From assembly GCF_000174435.1 (NCBI RefSeq), contig NZ_ACJN02000001.1, forward strand, positions 421,631-485,630: 64,000 bases of DNA. Direction: 5' to 3'. This DNA comes from Desulfonatronospira thiodismutans ASO3-1. Lineage in GTDB: Bacteria > Desulfobacterota > Desulfovibrionia > Desulfovibrionales > Desulfonatronovibrionaceae. The position numbers were made by a program, and so were the translations under genes. The notes under the pieces were generated by a model. The model worked only from the letters and a program-made list of their open reading frames with translations, was not told the origin of the DNA and did no database searches. Shown here piece by piece: positions 62,218 to 64,000 of this stretch; the first letter of the stretch is position 1, and each line of letters begins with the position of its first letter.

Positions 62218-63778
62218 GAAATATCTAAGCTGGGTGCTGGCATTAATGCTTACGTTAGTATTTGCTGGATGCAGCGAGATTCCAGAGGCAGAGACTCCGG
62301 ACTATGAAACTGATCTCACTGAAGAGGAAGCTGAGCGCAACAGTGCATTTAAAGAATATTTCCCCAAGCAGTACCAGACCTATCAGAGGCTAAAGGCTGA
62401 AGATTTTGATTATGGTGAGGGGCAGATGACTGAATATGGCGGATCTGTTGCCCATGAAAAACATCTGTGCGGCGATCTTCCCCAAGCCTACAAGTACTGT
62501 CAGCCCTATCTCAAAAACCTTTGGCTGGGATATCCCTTCAGCTACGAGTATAACCGGGCCAGGGGCCATGCCAATGCTGTGCACGACCTTCTGGATATAG
62601 ACCGCATCAACCGCTACAGTGAAGAAGCAGGCCTGCCTGCTACATGCTACAACTGCAAAAGTAACAAGATGCCCGGGTACATCGAGGAATACGGAGATGA
62701 CTTCTGGGCCATGGAGTTCCACGATTTCCGGGAAGAACACGATCTGGAGGACCATGCCATCGGCTGCAATACCTGTCATGATCCTGAGGACATGAGTCTG
62801 CGCATCACCAGTGTCCCCCTGACCGAGGCCCTGGAAAGACAGGGTGAGGACTGGAGGGATGCTTCCCGCAACGAAATGCGCTCCTTAGTCTGTGCCCAGT
62901 GTCATGTAGAATACTACTTTGAGCATGAAGAGATCGGCGTGGCCCAAAAGCCTGTTTTTCCATGGGATAAGGGCAAGAATCCCGATGATATGTATGAATA
63001 CAAAAAGAGCTTCGGGGTAACTGACCGGGAAGGATTTGAAGGCTGGTTTATTGACTGGACCCACCCGGTTTCGGATACGCCCATGATCAAGGTACAGCAC
63101 CCGGAATATGAAATGTGGCACGACAGCACCCACGGTGCAGCCGGAGTGGCCTGTGCAGACTGCCATATGCCCTACACCCGCATGGACGGCAAGAAAAAGA
63201 TCTCCAGTCATTTTCAGACCTCGCCCCTACGTTCAATGGAGGCCATCGAGAATACCTGTGGACAGTGCCATACCGACAAGTCTGCGGAATACCTTAAAGA
63301 CCGGGTTATTTATTCCCAGGAAAGGACCTGGGAGCAGCTCATGGAGGCCCAGCGGGAATCCGTGCGGGCACATGAAGCTGTCAGGCTGGCTTCAGAATAC
63401 GAGGGAGATGTCAGGAATGATTTTGATGATCTCATGATCCAGGCCCGGGAAAGGGTGCGCAAAGGCCAGTGGTTCTGGGACTACGTATCTGCGGAAAACA
63501 GCGCCGGATTTCACAATCCGGCCAAGGCCATTGATACACTGTCCAAGTCCCAGAAGTACAGCCGACAGGCGGTGCAGTATGCTATGCAGGCCACAAATTA
63601 CGGCATTGCTCCTGACCTGGAAGGGGACATTAAAGACATCGTTCCTCCCATCGAGGAACACAGCCGTGAACTGCACATGGATCCCGAGCATCTGGAAACC
63701 CACGAATGGCTGCAGTACCTGGAGCCTCATCCGGAAGGCGACCTCATCTGGGATCTCAATGAAAAAGTGGCCAACTGA
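62210..63778 (+). CDS. nrfA: Cytochrome c nitrite reductase catalytic subunit NrfA
   Basis: The 522-aa product has a lipoprotein leader (LTLVFAGC) and five haem sites: the catalytic CYNCK (146-150, Lys-ligated) and CXXCH at 186, 228, 315 and 350. The KVQHPEYEMW block (Lys about 294, Gln about 296) of the calcium site near the active site is present. It reduces nitrite to ammonium in the periplasm. Coupled with nrfH. Confidence 0.97.
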   Translation: MSKKYLSWVLALMLTLVFAGCSEIPEAETPDYETDLTEEEAERNSAFKEYFPKQYQTYQRLKAEDFDYGEGQMTEYGGSVAHEKHLCGDLPQAYKYCQPYLKNLWLGYPFSYEYNRARGHANAVHDLLDIDRINRYSEEAGLPATCYNCKSNKMPGYIEEYGDDFWAMEFHDFREEHDLEDHAIGCNTCHDPEDMSLRITSVPLTEALERQGEDWRDASRNEMRSLVCAQCHVEYYFEHEEIGVAQKPVFPWDKGKNPDDMYEYKKSFGVTDREGFEGWFIDWTHPVSDTPMIKVQHPEYEMWHDSTHGAAGVACADCHMPYTRMDGKKKISSHFQTSPLRSMEAIENTCGQCHTDKSAEYLKDRVIYSQERTWEQLMEAQRESVRAHEAVRLASEYEGDVRNDFDDLMIQARERVRKGQWFWDYVSAENSAGFHNPAKAIDTLSKSQKYSRQAVQYAMQATNYGIAPDLEGDIKDIVPPIEEHSRELHMDPEHLETHEWLQYLEPHPEGDLIWDLNEKVAN

Positions 63779-63984
63779 TAATTGACACTCCTCCTCATAC
63801 CAGTCCCGGTCCAGTATTCTGGGCCGGGACATTCCCAACCATCACTCCCGGCCTTTAAAAATATTGCGATCTTCGCCCCTTTGCATGAGAAAAAATGGGT
63901 TGCGGGCATAGCCTGCTTTAGAAAAGGGCATTGAAATCCGGTTTTAAAGAGCATACAGTAACCAGAAAAGAACAGGGAGGCAGT

Positions 63985-64000
63985 ATGCAGGTCAAGCAGC
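63985..64000 (+). CDS. Start of next gene (partial, runs off window)
   Basis: An ATG at 63985 follows GGGAGG at suitable spacing; only MQVKQ is visible. It may continue the nrfHA operon. Confidence 0.4.

Overview
The window looks like a chromosomal segment of a sulfate-reducing Desulfovibrionales-type bacterium, possibly halophilic or alkaliphilic. This is inferred from the NrfHA nitrite reductase pair, the NapC/NrfH and DsbD style genes, the large very acidic Ca-type surface proteins and moderate GC; no rRNA is present, so taxonomy is not proven. About half is ordinary chromosome and half (roughly 18.9-60.7 kb) is accessory DNA full of insertion sequences, recombinases, toxin-antitoxin fragments and repeats.

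Left core (1-18.9 kb). A minus-strand cluster encodes a von Willebrand A protein, an ABC ATPase, a MacB/FtsX-like permease and an SUMF1-domain protein. A membrane LuxR-type regulator follows on plus. An AT-rich patch (9.0-10.8 kb) leads into two paralogous lipoproteins with C-terminal peptidoglycan-binding domains that flank a Tat-lipoprotein HisC-like aminotransferase. Then come tRNA-Lys(CTT), a DsbD homologue and a methyl-accepting chemotaxis protein.

Accessory block (18.9-57.1 kb). Inverted copies of a 55-bp sequence (19948-20002 and 57035-57089) bracket it. It holds: toxin-antitoxin debris; an integrase fragment and a 3.39-kb IS21-family element with two extra ORFs (20186-23579); an integrative element with its own replication set (PrimPol-like primase, ribbon-helix-helix protein, DNA polymerase I with a uracil-DNA-glycosylase-like N-terminus, AAA+ helicase, XRE and MerR-like regulators, P4-type integrase, and a repeat-rich origin-like gap at 28.1-28.4 kb); a tightly coupled operon of SapC, nucleotidyltransferase, NYN nuclease and a small protein; three large secreted proteins without N-terminal signal peptides (one 5'-truncated, one 1921 aa with PPC-like, vWA and M23 peptidase domains, one CAP-domain protein); an IS66 element (47416-49898) that splits the CAP gene exactly in frame; an Rpn-family nuclease; a second SapC; HicBA and HigBA-type toxin-antitoxin genes; and two tyrosine recombinases.

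Right side (57.1-64 kb). A second IS66-type element has a frameshifted tnpC and carries a DUF4338/DruA-like gene. It abuts a truncated Crp/Fnr-like regulator gene. Divergent from that is a cupin gene, then nrfH-nrfA, with an FNR-like palindrome between them. The insertion may therefore have removed the local regulator of nitrite ammonification.

The most original features are the self-contained replication module with a UDG-like/PolA fusion, the SapC-nucleotidyltransferase-NYN operon beside signal-less surface proteins, and the DruA-like gene carried by an IS66 element.
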